Below, one piece after another: positions 1 through 9,344 of a stretch of DNA of 64,000 bases. The stretch is taken from the NCBI RefSeq assembly GCF_900104765.1, contig NZ_LT629737.1:1550001-1614000 (forward strand), given 5' to 3'. Positions within the stretch are counted from its first letter, which is position 1, and each line of letters begins with the position of its first letter. The translations under genes and the position numbers were made by a program. The notes under the pieces were generated by a model. The model made no database searches. It saw only the letters and a program-made list of their open reading frames with translations, and was not told the DNA's origin. This DNA comes from Gillisia sp. Hel1_33_143 (GTDB taxonomy: Bacteria > Bacteroidota > Bacteroidia > Flavobacteriales > Flavobacteriaceae).

Positions 1-80
1 GTTTTGCGCTAACAGATCGTGGTTTTAACAAAACACGCGATATAGCTATAAATCCTCAATTTTTATGCCAAATACAAGTA

Positions 81-1559
81 ATGAGTAAGAAACTAACTAC
101 ACGCCACGATAACTATTCTAAATGGTATAATGAGCTGGTTGTCAATGCCAATCTAGCCGAGAACTCAGCAGTGAGAGGTTGTATGGTCATTAAACCCTAC
201 GGATATGCTATATGGGAAAAAATGCAGGCAGAATTAGATTCAAAGTTTAAAGAAACTGGTCATGAAAATGCCTATTTCCCACTTTTTGTCCCTAAAAGTT
301 TATTTGAAGCAGAAGAGAAAAATGCAGAAGGATTTGCTAAAGAGTGCGCAGTAGTAACTCACTACAGGCTTAAAACCGATCCTGAAAATAGTTCTAAATT
401 AATTGTAGATCCAGATGCTAAGCTCGAAGAAGAACTTATTGTAAGGCCAACTTCAGAAGCAATTATATGGAATACCTATAAGGGATGGATCCAGTCTTAT
501 AGAGATCTGCCAATTTTGATCAATCAATGGGCTAACGTTGTGAGATGGGAAATGCGAACCAGATTGTTCTTAAGAACTGCAGAGTTTTTATGGCAAGAAG
601 GGCATACAGCGCATGCAACAAAAGCCGAAGCCATAGCAGAGGCAGAGCAAATGAATGATGTTTATGCAGAATTTGCAGAAAAGTTTATGGCTATTCCTGT
701 TATTAAGGGAACTAAGTCTGAGAATGAACGTTTTGCAGGTGCAGAAGAAACCTATTGTATAGAGGCCTTAATGCAAGATGGAAAAGCTTTACAAGCAGGT
801 ACATCTCACTTTTTAGGTCAGAATTTTGCTAAAGCTTTCGATGTTAAATTTGCATCTAAAGAGGGGAAACTAGATTATGTTTGGGCAACTTCTTGGGGAG
901 TATCAACCAGATTAATGGGGGCATTGATAATGACTCATAGTGATGATCAAGGCTTGGTGCTACCTCCAAACTTAGCTCCAATACAAGTGGTAATTGTACC
1001 TATTTATAAAGGAGATGAGCAATTAGCGCAAATTTCTGAGGTGGCCAATAAATTGGTAAAAGATCTTAGGGCAGTAGGGGTTTCTGTGAAGTTTGATGAC
1101 AGAGATACTCAAAAGCCGGGATGGAAATTTGCTCAATATGAATTGCAAGGAGTTCCAGTACGTTTAGCAATTGGTCCTAAAGATCTTGAAAAAGGAAGTG
1201 TTGAACTTGCCAGAAGAGATACTCTTACCAAAGAAACTGTTTCGCAAGAAGATGTGGTAGATAAGATTAAAGGTTTGATGACCGAAATACAGGACAGCCT
1301 TTTTGAGAAAGCTTTAAAATTTAGAGATTCACATATTACAGAAGTGGAAACTTTTGAAGCTTTTAAAGATGTTCTAGAAAATAAGGGAGGTTTTATTTCT
1401 GCTCACTGGGATGGAACTTCTGAAACTGAATTAAAGATAAAAGAGCTTACTAAAGCCACGATTAGGTGTATTCCTATAGATGGTAGTAAAGAAGCCGGGA
1501 AATGCGTTCTTACAGGGGAGTACTCTAATCAAAGAGTGTTATTTGCGAAGGCATATTAA
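81..1559 (+). CDS. proS: Prolyl-tRNA synthetase, short (archaeal/eukaryotic-like) type
   Basis: Charges tRNA-Pro with proline in the cytoplasm. The 492-residue length and the absence of the large editing insertion of the E. coli-type enzyme place it in the short ProS group common in Bacteroidota. The class II core is visible: a proline-binding stretch around [10 protein letters not shown] (about residue 240), the motif RPTSEAIIW (about 122), and an anticodon-binding domain from about residue 300 ([11 protein letters not shown]) with a C-terminal domain ending in KAY. The reading frame stays open upstream of the ATG to the window edge, but the conserved family start MSK..T.R...YSKWYNELV fits the ATG at 81. 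No promoter was recognised in the 80 bases upstream. High confidence. Confidence 0.97.
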   Translation: MSKKLTTRHDNYSKWYNELVVNANLAENSAVRGCMVIKPYGYAIWEKMQAELDSKFKETGHENAYFPLFVPKSLFEAEEKNAEGFAKECAVVTHYRLKTDPENSSKLIVDPDAKLEEELIVRPTSEAIIWNTYKGWIQSYRDLPILINQWANVVRWEMRTRLFLRTAEFLWQEGHTAHATKAEAIAEAEQMNDVYAEFAEKFMAIPVIKGTKSENERFAGAEETYCIEALMQDGKALQAGTSHFLGQNFAKAFDVKFASKEGKLDYVWATSWGVSTRLMGALIMTHSDDQGLVLPPNLAPIQVVIVPIYKGDEQLAQISEVANKLVKDLRAVGVSVKFDDRDTQKPGWKFAQYELQGVPVRLAIGPKDLEKGSVELARRDTLTKETVSQEDVVDKIKGLMTEIQDSLFEKALKFRDSHITEVETFEAFKDVLENKGGFISAHWDGTSETELKIKELTKATIRCIPIDGSKEAGKCVLTGEYSNQRVLFAKAY

Positions 1560-1728
1560 AAAGGGTTTAAGGGGAAAGCTTACTTAGCAATGGTTAAGTC
1601 TTTCTCTTTGTTATTTGAAATAGTGGGTCAAAGAAATAATTTTGAAAAGTTTTTTTCAAATGTAAATTGCTGTATTTCTGAAGCTAAAGAATTAATTTGA
1701 AAATAATTCAGAAAAAATTACTTCAGCG

Positions 1729-1760
1729 TTTGTACGATTGAAAAATAGTTGTATTTTTGC
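1729..1760 (+). promoter_or_regulatory. Promoter of the tRNA-Glu pair
   Basis: TTTG at 1729-1732, a 19-bp spacer, then TATTTTTGC at 1752-1760. This matches the Bacteroidota housekeeping consensus (TTG, 17-23 bp, TAnnTTTG). It lies 21 bp upstream of the first tRNA-Glu. Confidence 0.8.
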
Positions 1761-1781
1761 ATCCGCATTAAAACAAATAAT

Positions 1782-1853
1782 GGTCCGTTCGTCTAGGGGT
1801 TAGGACGCATGGTTTTCATCCATGTAACAGGGGTTCGATTCCCCTACGGACTA
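1782..1853 (+). tRNA. tRNA-Glu (anticodon TTC), first copy
   Basis: A 72-nt cloverleaf. The acceptor stem GGTCCGT pairs with ACGGACT (one G-T wobble), with discriminator A. The anticodon stem CATGG/CCATG encloses the loop TTTTCAT with anticodon TTC. The T-arm is GGGG TTCGATT CCCC. The 3' CCA is not encoded. Confidence 0.97.
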
Positions 1854-1932
1854 CTAAGCAATTTTAAATTGCTAACATGTTCAGGTAAGAAGTTGAGTAG
1901 ATTTTTTACAAGTTCAAATTGAAATAAATAAT

Positions 1933-2004
1933 GGTCCGTTCGTCTAGGGGTTAGGACGCATGGTTTTCATCCATGTAACAGGGGTTCGATTCCCCTACGG
2001 ACTA
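1933..2004 (+). tRNA. tRNA-Glu (anticodon TTC), second identical copy
   Basis: Identical over all 72 nt to the copy at 1782. It follows after a 79-nt spacer with no promoter of its own that I can see, so both are probably cut from one transcript. The leader bases AAATAATG just before the gene resemble those before the first copy, consistent with a local tandem duplication. Confidence 0.97.
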
Positions 2005-2034
2005 CAATAAAAAATTAATTAAATAGTATTTGTA

Positions 2035-2283
2035 ATGGCAAATCATAAGTCAGCGTTAAAGAGAATCCGTAGCAATGAGGCCAAGCGTCTTAGAAACCGC
2101 TACCAACATAAAACTACTAGAAACGCTATCAAGAAATTGAAAGAGGCTGATAAGAAAGATGCAGAGACTTTATATCCATCTGTTATCTCTATGATCGATA
2201 AATTAGCTAAGAAAAATATCATTCATGATAATAAAGCTTCTAATTTAAAGTCTAAATTAGCTAAACACGTAGCAGCGCTTTAA
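2035..2283 (+). CDS. rpsT: 30S ribosomal protein S20
   Basis: Primary 16S rRNA-binding protein of the small subunit. The 82-residue product is highly basic and begins MANHKSALKRIR, the standard S20 start, with the repeated Lys/Arg helices of the family. Normal length for bacterial S20. It begins 31 nt after the second tRNA-Glu, so it may be read from the tRNA promoter; a TAGTATTTG just before the ATG resembles a -7 box but has one extra base. A clear terminator follows. Confidence 0.97.
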   Translation: MANHKSALKRIRSNEAKRLRNRYQHKTTRNAIKKLKEADKKDAETLYPSVISMIDKLAKKNIIHDNKASNLKSKLAKHVAAL

Positions 2284-2309
2284 GAAAGTCCTGTTGTATT
2301 AAGTATATT

Positions 2310-2344
2310 AACTGTTGTAAATATTTATTTGCAACAGTTTTTTT
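2310..2344 (+). terminator. Rho-independent terminator of rpsT
   Basis: Hairpin AACTGTTG (2310-2317) / CAACAGTT (2332-2339) followed by a run of T. Confidence 0.85.
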
Positions 2345-2367
2345 GTTATCTAAATTTTTAGAAATAG

Positions 2368-2400
2368 AAATCACTAAAGCGTTTGCTATGGTGATTTTTT
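2368..2400. terminator. Second hairpin between convergent rpsT and engB
   Basis: AAATCAC (2368-2374) pairs with GTGATTT (2391-2397), with a small inner AGC/GCT stem and a following T-run. It probably serves as a back-up terminator for rpsT; the A-run on the other side is weaker for engB. Confidence 0.55.
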
Positions 2401-2438
2401 AATTTTAAAATAGAGTGATGTGTATGTAAATGAAGGTT

Positions 2439-3044
2439 CTAGTTTCTTTGAAACTGAGAATTGATATTATCGATATAATTTAGAACTTCTTCTTGCCCAA
2501 GACCATTTTCGGAGGAGGTAACAAAGTATTCTGGCATTTCTGTCCAGGTCTCCAGCATTTTGGCTTTATAGTTTTCTACATTGCGATCTAAGGCGTTTGG
2601 CTTTAATTTGTCTGCCTTCGTAAAGATGATGCAAAATGGAATTCCATGCTCACCCAGATATTGCATAAATTCCATATCTATAGGCTGAGGTTCATGTCTG
2701 CTATCAATTAGCACAAATGCACAGATCATTTGTTCGCGTTGCTCGAAATAAGCAGTAATAAATTTTTGAAATGTTTTTTTGATACTTTTAGAAACTCTGG
2801 CATATCCATAGCCAGGAAGGTCTACCAAATGCCAATCTCCATTGATGAGGAAGTGATTTATAAGCTGCGTTTTTCCGGGTCTTCCAGAAGTTTTAGCTAA
2901 GCTTTTTCTGCTGGTGATCATATTGATCAAGGAAGACTTACCAACATTACTTCTACCAATAAATGCGTATTCCGGCAGGGAACTATTTGGGCATCTTGCA
3001 ACCTCGCTGTTGCTTATTACAAATTCAGCGGTTTTAATCTTCAT
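2439..3044 (-). CDS. engB: Ribosome biogenesis GTPase EngB (YsxC/YihA family)
   Basis: Small GTPase needed for late assembly of the large ribosomal subunit. The 201-residue protein shows the ordered G motifs: GRSNVGKSS (G1, about residue 31), a T in SGRPGKTQ (G2), DLPGYGYA (G3), TKADK (G4) and SSENG (G5). Length is typical. The start ATG lies 11 nt from the stop of the upstream hydrolase gene on the same strand, so the two are likely cotranscribed. Confidence 0.96.
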   Translation of the reverse strand: MKIKTAEFVISNSEVARCPNSSLPEYAFIGRSNVGKSSLINMITSRKSLAKTSGRPGKTQLINHFLINGDWHLVDLPGYGYARVSKSIKKTFQKFITAYFEQREQMICAFVLIDSRHEPQPIDMEFMQYLGEHGIPFCIIFTKADKLKPNALDRNVENYKAKMLETWTEMPEYFVTSSENGLGQEEVLNYIDNINSQFQRN

Positions 3045-3055
3045 CTTTGGTAATC

Positions 3056-3820
3056 TTAAAATTCTCTTTTCTGAAGCCAGTCAAAGAATAATTCATTAAA
3101 TAAATCTGGATGCTCCATCATAGCGGCATGTCCGCATTTGTCTATCCAGTAAAGGTCTGAGTCTGGTAAGAGTTTGTTGAAATCTTCTGCAACTTCTGGT
3201 GGAGTTACATTATCGTTCTTTCCCCATATTATACAAGTTGGAGTAGGCATATTTGGGAGATCTTTTGCCATGTTGTGTCTAATAGCGCTTTTTGCTATAG
3301 CTAGCGTTTTGATCAACTTATTTCTGTCTGTAACAGTAGTGTAAACTTCGTCTACAATTTCTTTTGTGGCTACTTCAGGATCGTAAAATACGTTTTGAGC
3401 TTTCTTCTTGATGAATTCATAATCTCCCCTACGTGGATAACTTTCACCCATTGCATTTTCATACAATCCAGAGCTTCCTGTTATAACCAGAGCTTTAACT
3501 AGTTCAGGATACATTTTTGTGCAAAGTAAAGCTATGTGTCCTCCTAAAGAATTACCAAGAAGTATCACTTCTTTATATCCTTTAAAATCTAAAAATTCTT
3601 TTATGAATTTCGCGAAATTCTGTACGCTAGTTTTAAGAAGTGGTCTGGAATATAATGGTAATTCTGGAATTAAAATCTTATATCCTTTCTCTGGGAAAAA
3701 GTCTACTACTCCATCAAAATTACTCAATCCGCCCATAAGTCCATGCAAAATAACTATCGGAGTACCTTCCCCTTTTTCTAGGTAGGTAAATTTCCCTTCT
3801 TGCTGTAAATTATGTTTCAT
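3056..3820 (-). CDS. Alpha/beta-fold hydrolase
   Basis: Cytoplasmic serine hydrolase of the alpha/beta fold (254 residues, no signal peptide). Visible elements are HGLMGG (oxyanion region, about residue 26), the nucleophile elbow GNSLGG (Ser about residue 93), an acid in GKNDNVTPP (about residue 203) and the catalytic His in CGHAAMMEHP (about residue 231). The substrate cannot be told from sequence; the family includes esterases and C-C hydrolases. It is first in a two-gene unit with engB, a pairing often seen in Flavobacteria. Confidence 0.88.
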   Translation of the reverse strand: MKHNLQQEGKFTYLEKGEGTPIVILHGLMGGLSNFDGVVDFFPEKGYKILIPELPLYSRPLLKTSVQNFAKFIKEFLDFKGYKEVILLGNSLGGHIALLCTKMYPELVKALVITGSSGLYENAMGESYPRRGDYEFIKKKAQNVFYDPEVATKEIVDEVYTTVTDRNKLIKTLAIAKSAIRHNMAKDLPNMPTPTCIIWGKNDNVTPPEVAEDFNKLLPDSDLYWIDKCGHAAMMEHPDLFNELFFDWLQKREF

Positions 3821-3845
3821 TGATGCCCTTTGCGGTTAGCAATCG

Positions 3846-3853
3846 CAAATATA
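3846..3853 (-). promoter_or_regulatory. Putative -7 box upstream of the hydrolase-engB unit
   Basis: The minus strand reads TATATTTG, an exact TAnnTTTG match, 26 nt upstream of the hydrolase start. No TTG lies at the usual distance, so this is a partial promoter match. Confidence 0.45.
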
Positions 3854-4026
3854 GCGATTTCAGTACAAGTATAATCATTTTTACTTAATACAACGGAGTT
3901 TCTCTAAAGCTTTTAATCGTGAAAATCTTATAAAAAAATGTGAAAATCGAAGCTAAAATATTCAATTCTAGCAAGGTGCTGAATCCGAACCGAATACATC
4001 TATTAAGAAGTGTTTCAGCTGAATAG

Positions 4027-4072
4027 GTGGTAAAACTTATCAACAAAGTGGTGAAAAGTGGTAAAATGTGGT
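4027..4072 (+). promoter_or_regulatory. GTGGT repeat array, likely MraZ operator
   Basis: GTGGT occurs at 4027, 4048, 4058 and 4068; the last three are exactly 10 bp apart (one helical turn) and the first is 21 bp before them. Known MraZ operators are direct repeats of a TGGG-like pentamer at 10-bp steps just upstream of mraZ. The array covers the region just upstream of the -7 box at 4084, so bound protein should block RNA polymerase. A fifth GTGGT at 4110 contains the mraZ start codon. Confidence 0.7.
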
Positions 4073-4083
4073 AATATTTTCAA

Positions 4084-4091
4084 TATATTTG
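4084..4091 (+). promoter_or_regulatory. -7 box of the dcw cluster promoter
   Basis: TATATTTG exactly matches TAnnTTTG. The predicted transcription start near 4098 would give a leader of only about 12 nt before the GTG start of mraZ. No TTG -33 box is present; that position is occupied by the GTGGT repeats. Confidence 0.6.
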
Positions 4092-4109
4092 AATCTATAA
4101 AGATTTGAA

Positions 4110-4577
4110 GTGGTAAACCTAATTGGAACTTACGAATGCAAGGTTGATGCAAAGGGCAGATTAATGATGCCGTCTGCATTAAAGAAGCAATTGTCTTCAG
4201 TTTTGCAGGAGGGTTTTGTATTGAAGCGTTCTGTTTTTCAGCCTTGTTTGGAATTATATCCTATGCATGAGTGGAATTTGATGATGGAAAAGATCAATGA
4301 TCTAAATAGGTTCGTGAAAAAGAATGATGACTTTATTAGAAGATTTACCGCTGGTGTTAAAATAGTGGAAGTTGATGCAAATGGAAGATTGTTGATTCCT
4401 AAAGACCTTATTGGATTTGCTAAAATAGATAAAGAGATCGTTTTATCCTCTGCAATAAAAATAATTGAGATCTGGGATAAAGATAAATATGAAAATACCC
4501 TTGATGAATCTGCAGAAGATTTTGCAAGCTTGGCTGAAGAAGTAATGGGAAATTTAAATGGAAATGGAATATCATAA
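4110..4577 (+). CDS. mraZ: Transcriptional regulator MraZ
   Basis: DNA-binding regulator of the division and cell wall cluster. The 155-residue protein has two SpoVT/AbrB-like halves, each with the signature D.KGRL..P (VDAKGRLMMP near residue 13 and VDANGRLLIP near residue 90). It starts with GTG at 4110, matching the family start of about ten residues before the first signature. The start codon is part of a GTGGT box identical to those in the upstream array. The 3' end overlaps rsmH by 20 nt, indicating coupled translation. It likely represses its own cluster, as known for MraZ. Confidence 0.95.
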   Translation: MVNLIGTYECKVDAKGRLMMPSALKKQLSSVLQEGFVLKRSVFQPCLELYPMHEWNLMMEKINDLNRFVKKNDDFIRRFTAGVKIVEVDANGRLLIPKDLIGFAKIDKEIVLSSAIKIIEIWDKDKYENTLDESAEDFASLAEEVMGNLNGNGIS

Positions 4578-5460
4578 TCCGGTATTATTAAATGAGTCTG
4601 TAGATGGTTTAAATATTAAGCCAGACGGAGTTTATGTAGATGTGACTTTTGGTGGTGGCGGACATTCTGCTGAAATTTTGAGCAGATTAGGTGAAAAGGG
4701 AAAATTATTCGGATTTGATCAAGATCCAGATGCTTTGGCTAATAAGTTAGACGATTCAAGATTTACCTTAATCCCGGAGAACTTTAGGTTTATAAAGAGA
4801 TTTTTAAGATTTCATGGTATTAAACAGGTGGATGGAATTTTAGGAGATTTTGGCGTGTCTTCTCATCAGTTCAATGTGGCAGAACGCGGCTTTTCTACCC
4901 GTTTTGATTCTAAGTTGGACATGAGAATGAATCAGAAAAGCGTTTTGAGTGCATATGAGGTGGTAAATGATTATGAGCAGGATCAATTAAAGAAGCTTTT
5001 CTATGAATATGCAGATCTTCGAATAGCCCCAAAATTAGCGGCAGAGATCGTTAAGGCTAGAGAAGAAGCTCCTATAGATAGCAGTGAGCGTTTAAAAGAG
5101 GTTTTAAAACCTTTCTTATTTAAAGAAAAAGAGCATAAGATTTTAGCTCAGATCTATCAGGCTATAAGAATAGAAGTGAATCAGGAATTGGATGTGCTAA
5201 AAGAATTTTTAATACAAACTCCAGATCTGCTTAAAAAAGGAGGTAGGTTGAGTTTGATCTCTTATCATTCTTTAGAAGATAGATTGGTGAAAAGATACAT
5301 AAGAAGTGGACTTTTTGAGGGCGAGCCGGAAAAAGATTTCTTCGGAAATATTTCTGTTCCACTTAAAAAAGTAGGAGGGTTGATTGTGCCTTCTTCAGAA
5401 GAGATCGCTTTAAATAATAGAGCGAGAAGTGCTAAGCTTAGAATAGCTAAAAGATTATAA
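4558..5460 (+). CDS. rsmH: 16S rRNA (cytosine-1402-N4)-methyltransferase
   Basis: SAM-dependent methyltransferase (MraW) acting on C1402 of 16S rRNA. 300 residues, normal length. The SAM site VDVTFGGGGHS is near residue 28, GDFGVSSHQ near 101, and the conserved ISYHSLEDR..K near 235. Two in-frame ATG codons, 4558 and 4564, are possible; both overlap mraZ. It is the second gene of the dcw cluster. Confidence 0.96.
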   Translation: MEMEYHNPVLLNESVDGLNIKPDGVYVDVTFGGGGHSAEILSRLGEKGKLFGFDQDPDALANKLDDSRFTLIPENFRFIKRFLRFHGIKQVDGILGDFGVSSHQFNVAERGFSTRFDSKLDMRMNQKSVLSAYEVVNDYEQDQLKKLFYEYADLRIAPKLAAEIVKAREEAPIDSSERLKEVLKPFLFKEKEHKILAQIYQAIRIEVNQELDVLKEFLIQTPDLLKKGGRLSLISYHSLEDRLVKRYIRSGLFEGEPEKDFFGNISVPLKKVGGLIVPSSEEIALNNRARSAKLRIAKRL

Positions 5461-5492
5461 GAGAAAAAAATAGTAATGCTTTCTGTAAAGAA

Positions 5493-5831
5493 TTGAAGAT
5501 GACGAAAAAGGAGATGAATAATGGAGTGTATGGTATTTTAAAAGCCAATTTTTTAATAAGCAGTGATGCGGTTAAGAATTGGAGGTTCATAGTTTTTTGT
5601 ACACTCTTGGCTATTATAATGATCGCCTGTTCTCACAGCGCAGAAAGTAAAGTTCATCAAATTGCCAAATTAAGTGACGAGGTTAGAGCGCTAAGAAGTG
5701 AGTTTGTAGACAATCGTTCTTCCTTAATGAAGCTAAAGATGGAATCTAATATTATTAGAAGAATGGCAGATAGGGGTATTGAAACTTCTGAAATGCCACC
5801 ATACAAAATTAAAATTAACATTACAGACTAA
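5493..5831 (+). CDS. ftsL: FtsL-like cell division protein
   Basis: Small bitopic membrane protein in the ftsL position between rsmH and ftsI. The 112-residue product has a cytoplasmic N-terminus, one membrane segment (NWRFIVFCTLLAIIMIAC, about residues 28-46) and a periplasmic helical part with heptad-like spacing (KLSDEVRALRSEF..NRSSLMKLKMESNIIRRM), as expected for the FtsL/FtsB coiled coil. The longest reading uses TTG at 5493; ATG at 5499 is an equally good start. Assignment rests on position and architecture because FtsL sequences are poorly conserved. Confidence 0.8.
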   Translation: MKMTKKEMNNGVYGILKANFLISSDAVKNWRFIVFCTLLAIIMIACSHSAESKVHQIAKLSDEVRALRSEFVDNRSSLMKLKMESNIIRRMADRGIETSEMPPYKIKINITD

Positions 5832-5843
5832 CCCAAATAAACT

Positions 5844-7850
5844 GTGGCTACTACAGAGAAGCACATACTAAATAGATTATACATTATAGCGGGACTCATG
5901 TTTGTCTTTGCTGTGGCTATTGGGGTGCAGTTAATTAACATACAGTTTGTTGAAGGTGATAAGTATAGAAAATTAGCAGAAGACGGGGTATTTAAGAATT
6001 TTAAAATTCCTGCCAATAGAGGCAATCTATATGATGTAAATGGAAATTTACTGGCTACGTCGGTTCCAAAATACGACATCCGTTTTGACGCTGTAACCGT
6101 TTCTGATGAACACTTTGAAGAAAACGTCGTGCCTCTTTCTAAAAAGCTTGCAGCTATGTTCGGCAAAACATCTGCACAATGGTCTAAAGCTTTAAGAACA
6201 GCTAGGGTAAATAAGCACAGATACTTTTTGGTGGCTAAAAACCTTGGTTATTCAGACTATATGAGGGTGAAGGGCTTCCCGATGTTTAATTTGGGAGCGT
6301 ATAAAGGTGGGATCATTGTGGAGCAACGTACCGTGAGAGAGCATCCTTTAGGGCTTATGGCAGCAAGAACTGTTGGTTACGAGCGCAAAGACGATCAGGG
6401 TTACTATACCAGAGTTGGTTTAGAAGGCGCTTTTGGGCCTTTCTTAGACGGAACAGATGGGCATAGATTAAAACAAAAAATTGCAAAAGGGCAATGGAAG
6501 CCTATTAGCGATAACAATGAAATAGAACCGCAAGATGGTTATGATGTAATATCTACTATAGATGTTAATATTCAGGATATAGCACATCATGCATTGCTCG
6601 CTCAATTAGAAAAATATCAGGCAGATCATGGAACTGTGGTGGTTATGGAAACCAAGACAGGAGAGATTAAGGCAATTTCTAATCTAGGTAGAACAGAAGA
6701 TGGTTCTTATTATGAAAAATTGAATTATGCTGTTGGTGAAACTCATGAGCCAGGATCTACTTTTAAATTAATGTCTTTAGTTGTTGCTTTGGAAGATAAG
6801 GTAATAGATACCGGAACAGTGGTAGACACAGAGCAGGGAGTTTTCAAGGTTAAAGGGTATAAGGTAAGAGATTCTCATAGGGGAGGTTATGGTAAAATAA
6901 GTGCAGCTCGTGCTTTTGAGCTTTCTTCAAATGTTGGGGTGGTTAAATTAATTTATGACAATTATAAAGACCAGCCGCAAAAATTTGTAGATGGTCTTAA
7001 TCGTATGAATCTTAATGAAAAATTAGATCTTTCTATTAAAGGAGAAGGTGCTCCTTACATCCCGAGTCCGGGAGATAAAAAATGGTCTGGATTATCTCTA
7101 GCATGGATGGCATATGGATATGGGAGTGTGCAGATATCACCTTTACAAACACTAACCTTTTATAATGCTATTGCTAACAATGGCGAAATGGTGAAGCCTC
7201 GATTTATTAGAGAGATCAAAGAGTGGGATAAAACCATTCTTAAGAATGATAGAAAAGTGATTAATCCTTCTATTTGTTCTATAGAGACCGTAAATAAAGT
7301 GAAGGCAATGATGGAGAATGTAGTTGTTAGAGGAACTGCAAAAAGTTTGTACTCACCAAACTTCTCTATGGCAGGAAAGACAGGAACTGCTCAAACAGAA
7401 TATTGGATGAAAGACTGGAATTCTAATCCAAGATATATTTCATCTTTTGTAGGTTATTTCCCTGCAGACAATCCAAAATATACAAGTATAGTAATTATAC
7501 ACAAGCCTAATAACAGAGTAGGGTATTACGGTGCAGATGTTAGCGGGCCCGTTTTTAAAAGGATCGCTCAAAAAATTTATACAGATACTCCTTTAGAAGA
7601 TACGATAGAATCTCTAGAGGTGGATAAGAAAGTAATTACTAAAGATTTCGAAAAGTATTTTTCTGAAGCTCAAAATAAGAAGGATGTTATGCCTAATGTT
7701 ACAGGAATGCCTGTAATGGATGCTATTCCTTTATTAGAAAATCTTGGGTTAAATGTAATTATCGAAGGTAACGGAGTAGTGAAGAGACAATCTGTAGCTC
7801 CGGGAAAAAAGATCAAAGCAAATCAAAACGTAGCATTAAGTTTAAGTTGA
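5844..7850 (+). CDS. ftsI: Penicillin-binding protein FtsI (PBP3) with C-terminal PASTA domain
   Basis: Septal peptidoglycan transpeptidase. 668 residues, GTG start at 5844. Order: short cytoplasmic tail, membrane anchor (about 12-30), PBP dimerisation domain (about 55-215), transpeptidase domain (about 250-580) and one PASTA domain (about 615-668, MPNVTGMPVMDAIPLLE). Active-site motifs are complete: S305 in GSTFK, S361-S-N363, and K512-TGT. A single C-terminal PASTA repeat is usual for Bacteroidota FtsI. The stop overlaps the murE TTG start by 4 nt (TTGA), implying translational coupling. Confidence 0.96.
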   Translation: MATTEKHILNRLYIIAGLMFVFAVAIGVQLINIQFVEGDKYRKLAEDGVFKNFKIPANRGNLYDVNGNLLATSVPKYDIRFDAVTVSDEHFEENVVPLSKKLAAMFGKTSAQWSKALRTARVNKHRYFLVAKNLGYSDYMRVKGFPMFNLGAYKGGIIVEQRTVREHPLGLMAARTVGYERKDDQGYYTRVGLEGAFGPFLDGTDGHRLKQKIAKGQWKPISDNNEIEPQDGYDVISTIDVNIQDIAHHALLAQLEKYQADHGTVVVMETKTGEIKAISNLGRTEDGSYYEKLNYAVGETHEPGSTFKLMSLVVALEDKVIDTGTVVDTEQGVFKVKGYKVRDSHRGGYGKISAARAFELSSNVGVVKLIYDNYKDQPQKFVDGLNRMNLNEKLDLSIKGEGAPYIPSPGDKKWSGLSLAWMAYGYGSVQISPLQTLTFYNAIANNGEMVKPRFIREIKEWDKTILKNDRKVINPSICSIETVNKVKAMMENVVVRGTAKSLYSPNFSMAGKTGTAQTEYWMKDWNSNPRYISSFVGYFPADNPKYTSIVIIHKPNNRVGYYGADVSGPVFKRIAQKIYTDTPLEDTIESLEVDKKVITKDFEKYFSEAQNKKDVMPNVTGMPVMDAIPLLENLGLNVIIEGNGVVKRQSVAPGKKIKANQNVALSLS

Positions 7851-9310
7851 AGAATTTAAAAGACATATTATATAAAGTTTCTATGGAAGCCGTAGTAGGT
7901 AAAACTGCTATTACTATAAATTCCATTCAGTTTGATTCTAGAAAAGTAGAGTTGAATGATGTTTTTGTAGCCATTAGAGGAACCTTATCCGATGGACACG
8001 AGTTTATAAAAAAAGCGGTAGCTCAAGGAGCTTTGGCCGTAGTTTGCGAAGAATTACCAGAAGATGTTGTAAATGGTGTTACCTATGTTCAGGTAGAGAA
8101 TTCCCATTCTGCACTGGCCATAATGGCTGCAAATTATTATGATAATCCTTCTGAGAATTTAAAGTTGGTGGGAGTTACCGGAACAAATGGTAAAACTACG
8201 GTTGCCACCTTGCTTTATAATCTTTTTACTAAAGCCGGATACAAGGTTGGATTACTATCTACGGTTAAAGTGATGATCGCAGATACAGAATTTTCTGCCA
8301 CACATACTACCCCAGATTCTTTAACGATAAATTCTTATCTAAGAAAGATGAATGCTGAAGGGTTGGAGTATTGCTTTATGGAAGTGAGTTCTCATGGAAT
8401 TGCTCAGCATAGAACTACAGCATTACAATTTGCCGGTGGAATTTTTACCAATTTATCTCACGATCATTTAGACTATCATTCCAGTTTTGCGGAATATAGA
8501 GATGTAAAAAAGTCATTTTTTGACCACCTACCAGCCTCCGCTTTTGCTTTGGCTAATGTAGATGATAAAAATGGCCAAATAATGCTTCAGAATACAAAAG
8601 CAAAGAAGTATACCTATGCTTTAAAATCTTACGCAGATTATAGCGCACAGATTCTGGAAAATCAATTTAGTGGATTATTGCTGAAATTAAATGGAAATGA
8701 AGTTTGGTCTAGACTTATAGGAAACTTTAATGCTTATAACATTCTGGCAATTTATGCAGCTGCAGAGCTATTAGGCTTAGAAACTCAGGAATCTCTCAGA
8801 ATTATTAGTGAATTGAATTCGGTAAGTGGAAGATTTCAGTATATAGTTTCTAAAGAAAAGATTACTGCTATAGTTGATTATGCACATACTCCAGATGCAC
8901 TTCAAAATGTATTGGAAACCATCAATTCTATTAGAACAAAAAATGAAGAATTAATCACGGTTGTAGGCTGTGGAGGAGATAGAGATAGAACCAAGCGCCC
9001 AATTATGGGTAGGATAGCCGGAGCGCTAAGCACCAAAGTAGTTTTAACTAGTGATAATCCAAGAACTGAAGATCCAGAAAAGATCTTAGAAGAAGTTGAA
9101 GCAGGAGTGGAACCTCAGAATTTTAAAAAGATCATAGCTGTGGTGAATAGAAAACAAGCTATTAAAACTGCTTGTCAGCTTGCTAAACCCAATGATATCA
9201 TTCTAATTGCAGGAAAAGGCCATGAGACCTATCAAGAGGTGAATGGTGTAAGATCAGATTTTGATGATCTTAAAATAGTAACAGAATTTCTAAGTCAGCT
9301 AAATAAGTAA
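7847..9310 (+). CDS. murE: UDP-MurNAc-L-Ala-D-Glu:meso-diaminopimelate ligase
   Basis: Adds the third residue to the cytoplasmic murein precursor. 487 residues. The ATP site [10 protein letters not shown] is near residue 109, and the C-terminal specificity motif D403-N-P-R406 is the form associated with meso-diaminopimelate rather than lysine. Start is TTG at 7847, overlapping the ftsI stop; an in-frame ATG at codon 13 would cut into the conserved N-terminal domain. Part of the dcw operon. Confidence 0.95.
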   Translation: MKNLKDILYKVSMEAVVGKTAITINSIQFDSRKVELNDVFVAIRGTLSDGHEFIKKAVAQGALAVVCEELPEDVVNGVTYVQVENSHSALAIMAANYYDNPSENLKLVGVTGTNGKTTVATLLYNLFTKAGYKVGLLSTVKVMIADTEFSATHTTPDSLTINSYLRKMNAEGLEYCFMEVSSHGIAQHRTTALQFAGGIFTNLSHDHLDYHSSFAEYRDVKKSFFDHLPASAFALANVDDKNGQIMLQNTKAKKYTYALKSYADYSAQILENQFSGLLLKLNGNEVWSRLIGNFNAYNILAIYAAAELLGLETQESLRIISELNSVSGRFQYIVSKEKITAIVDYAHTPDALQNVLETINSIRTKNEELITVVGCGGDRDRTKRPIMGRIAGALSTKVVLTSDNPRTEDPEKILEEVEAGVEPQNFKKIIAVVNRKQAIKTACQLAKPNDIILIAGKGHETYQEVNGVRSDFDDLKIVTEFLSQLNK

Positions 9311-9344
9311 CCTCCTTTATTTTCGAGGAACTGTAAACCAAACT

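Noticed and set aside
1575-1604. Possible terminator after proS (ACTTA/TAAGT)
   Set aside because: The stem is short, with a bulge and weak T-tract; insufficient to support.
4037-4045. TTATCAACA, one mismatch from a DnaA box
   Set aside because: A single copy without other boxes or an AT-rich unwinding element; it lies within the mraZ regulatory region and does not support an origin.
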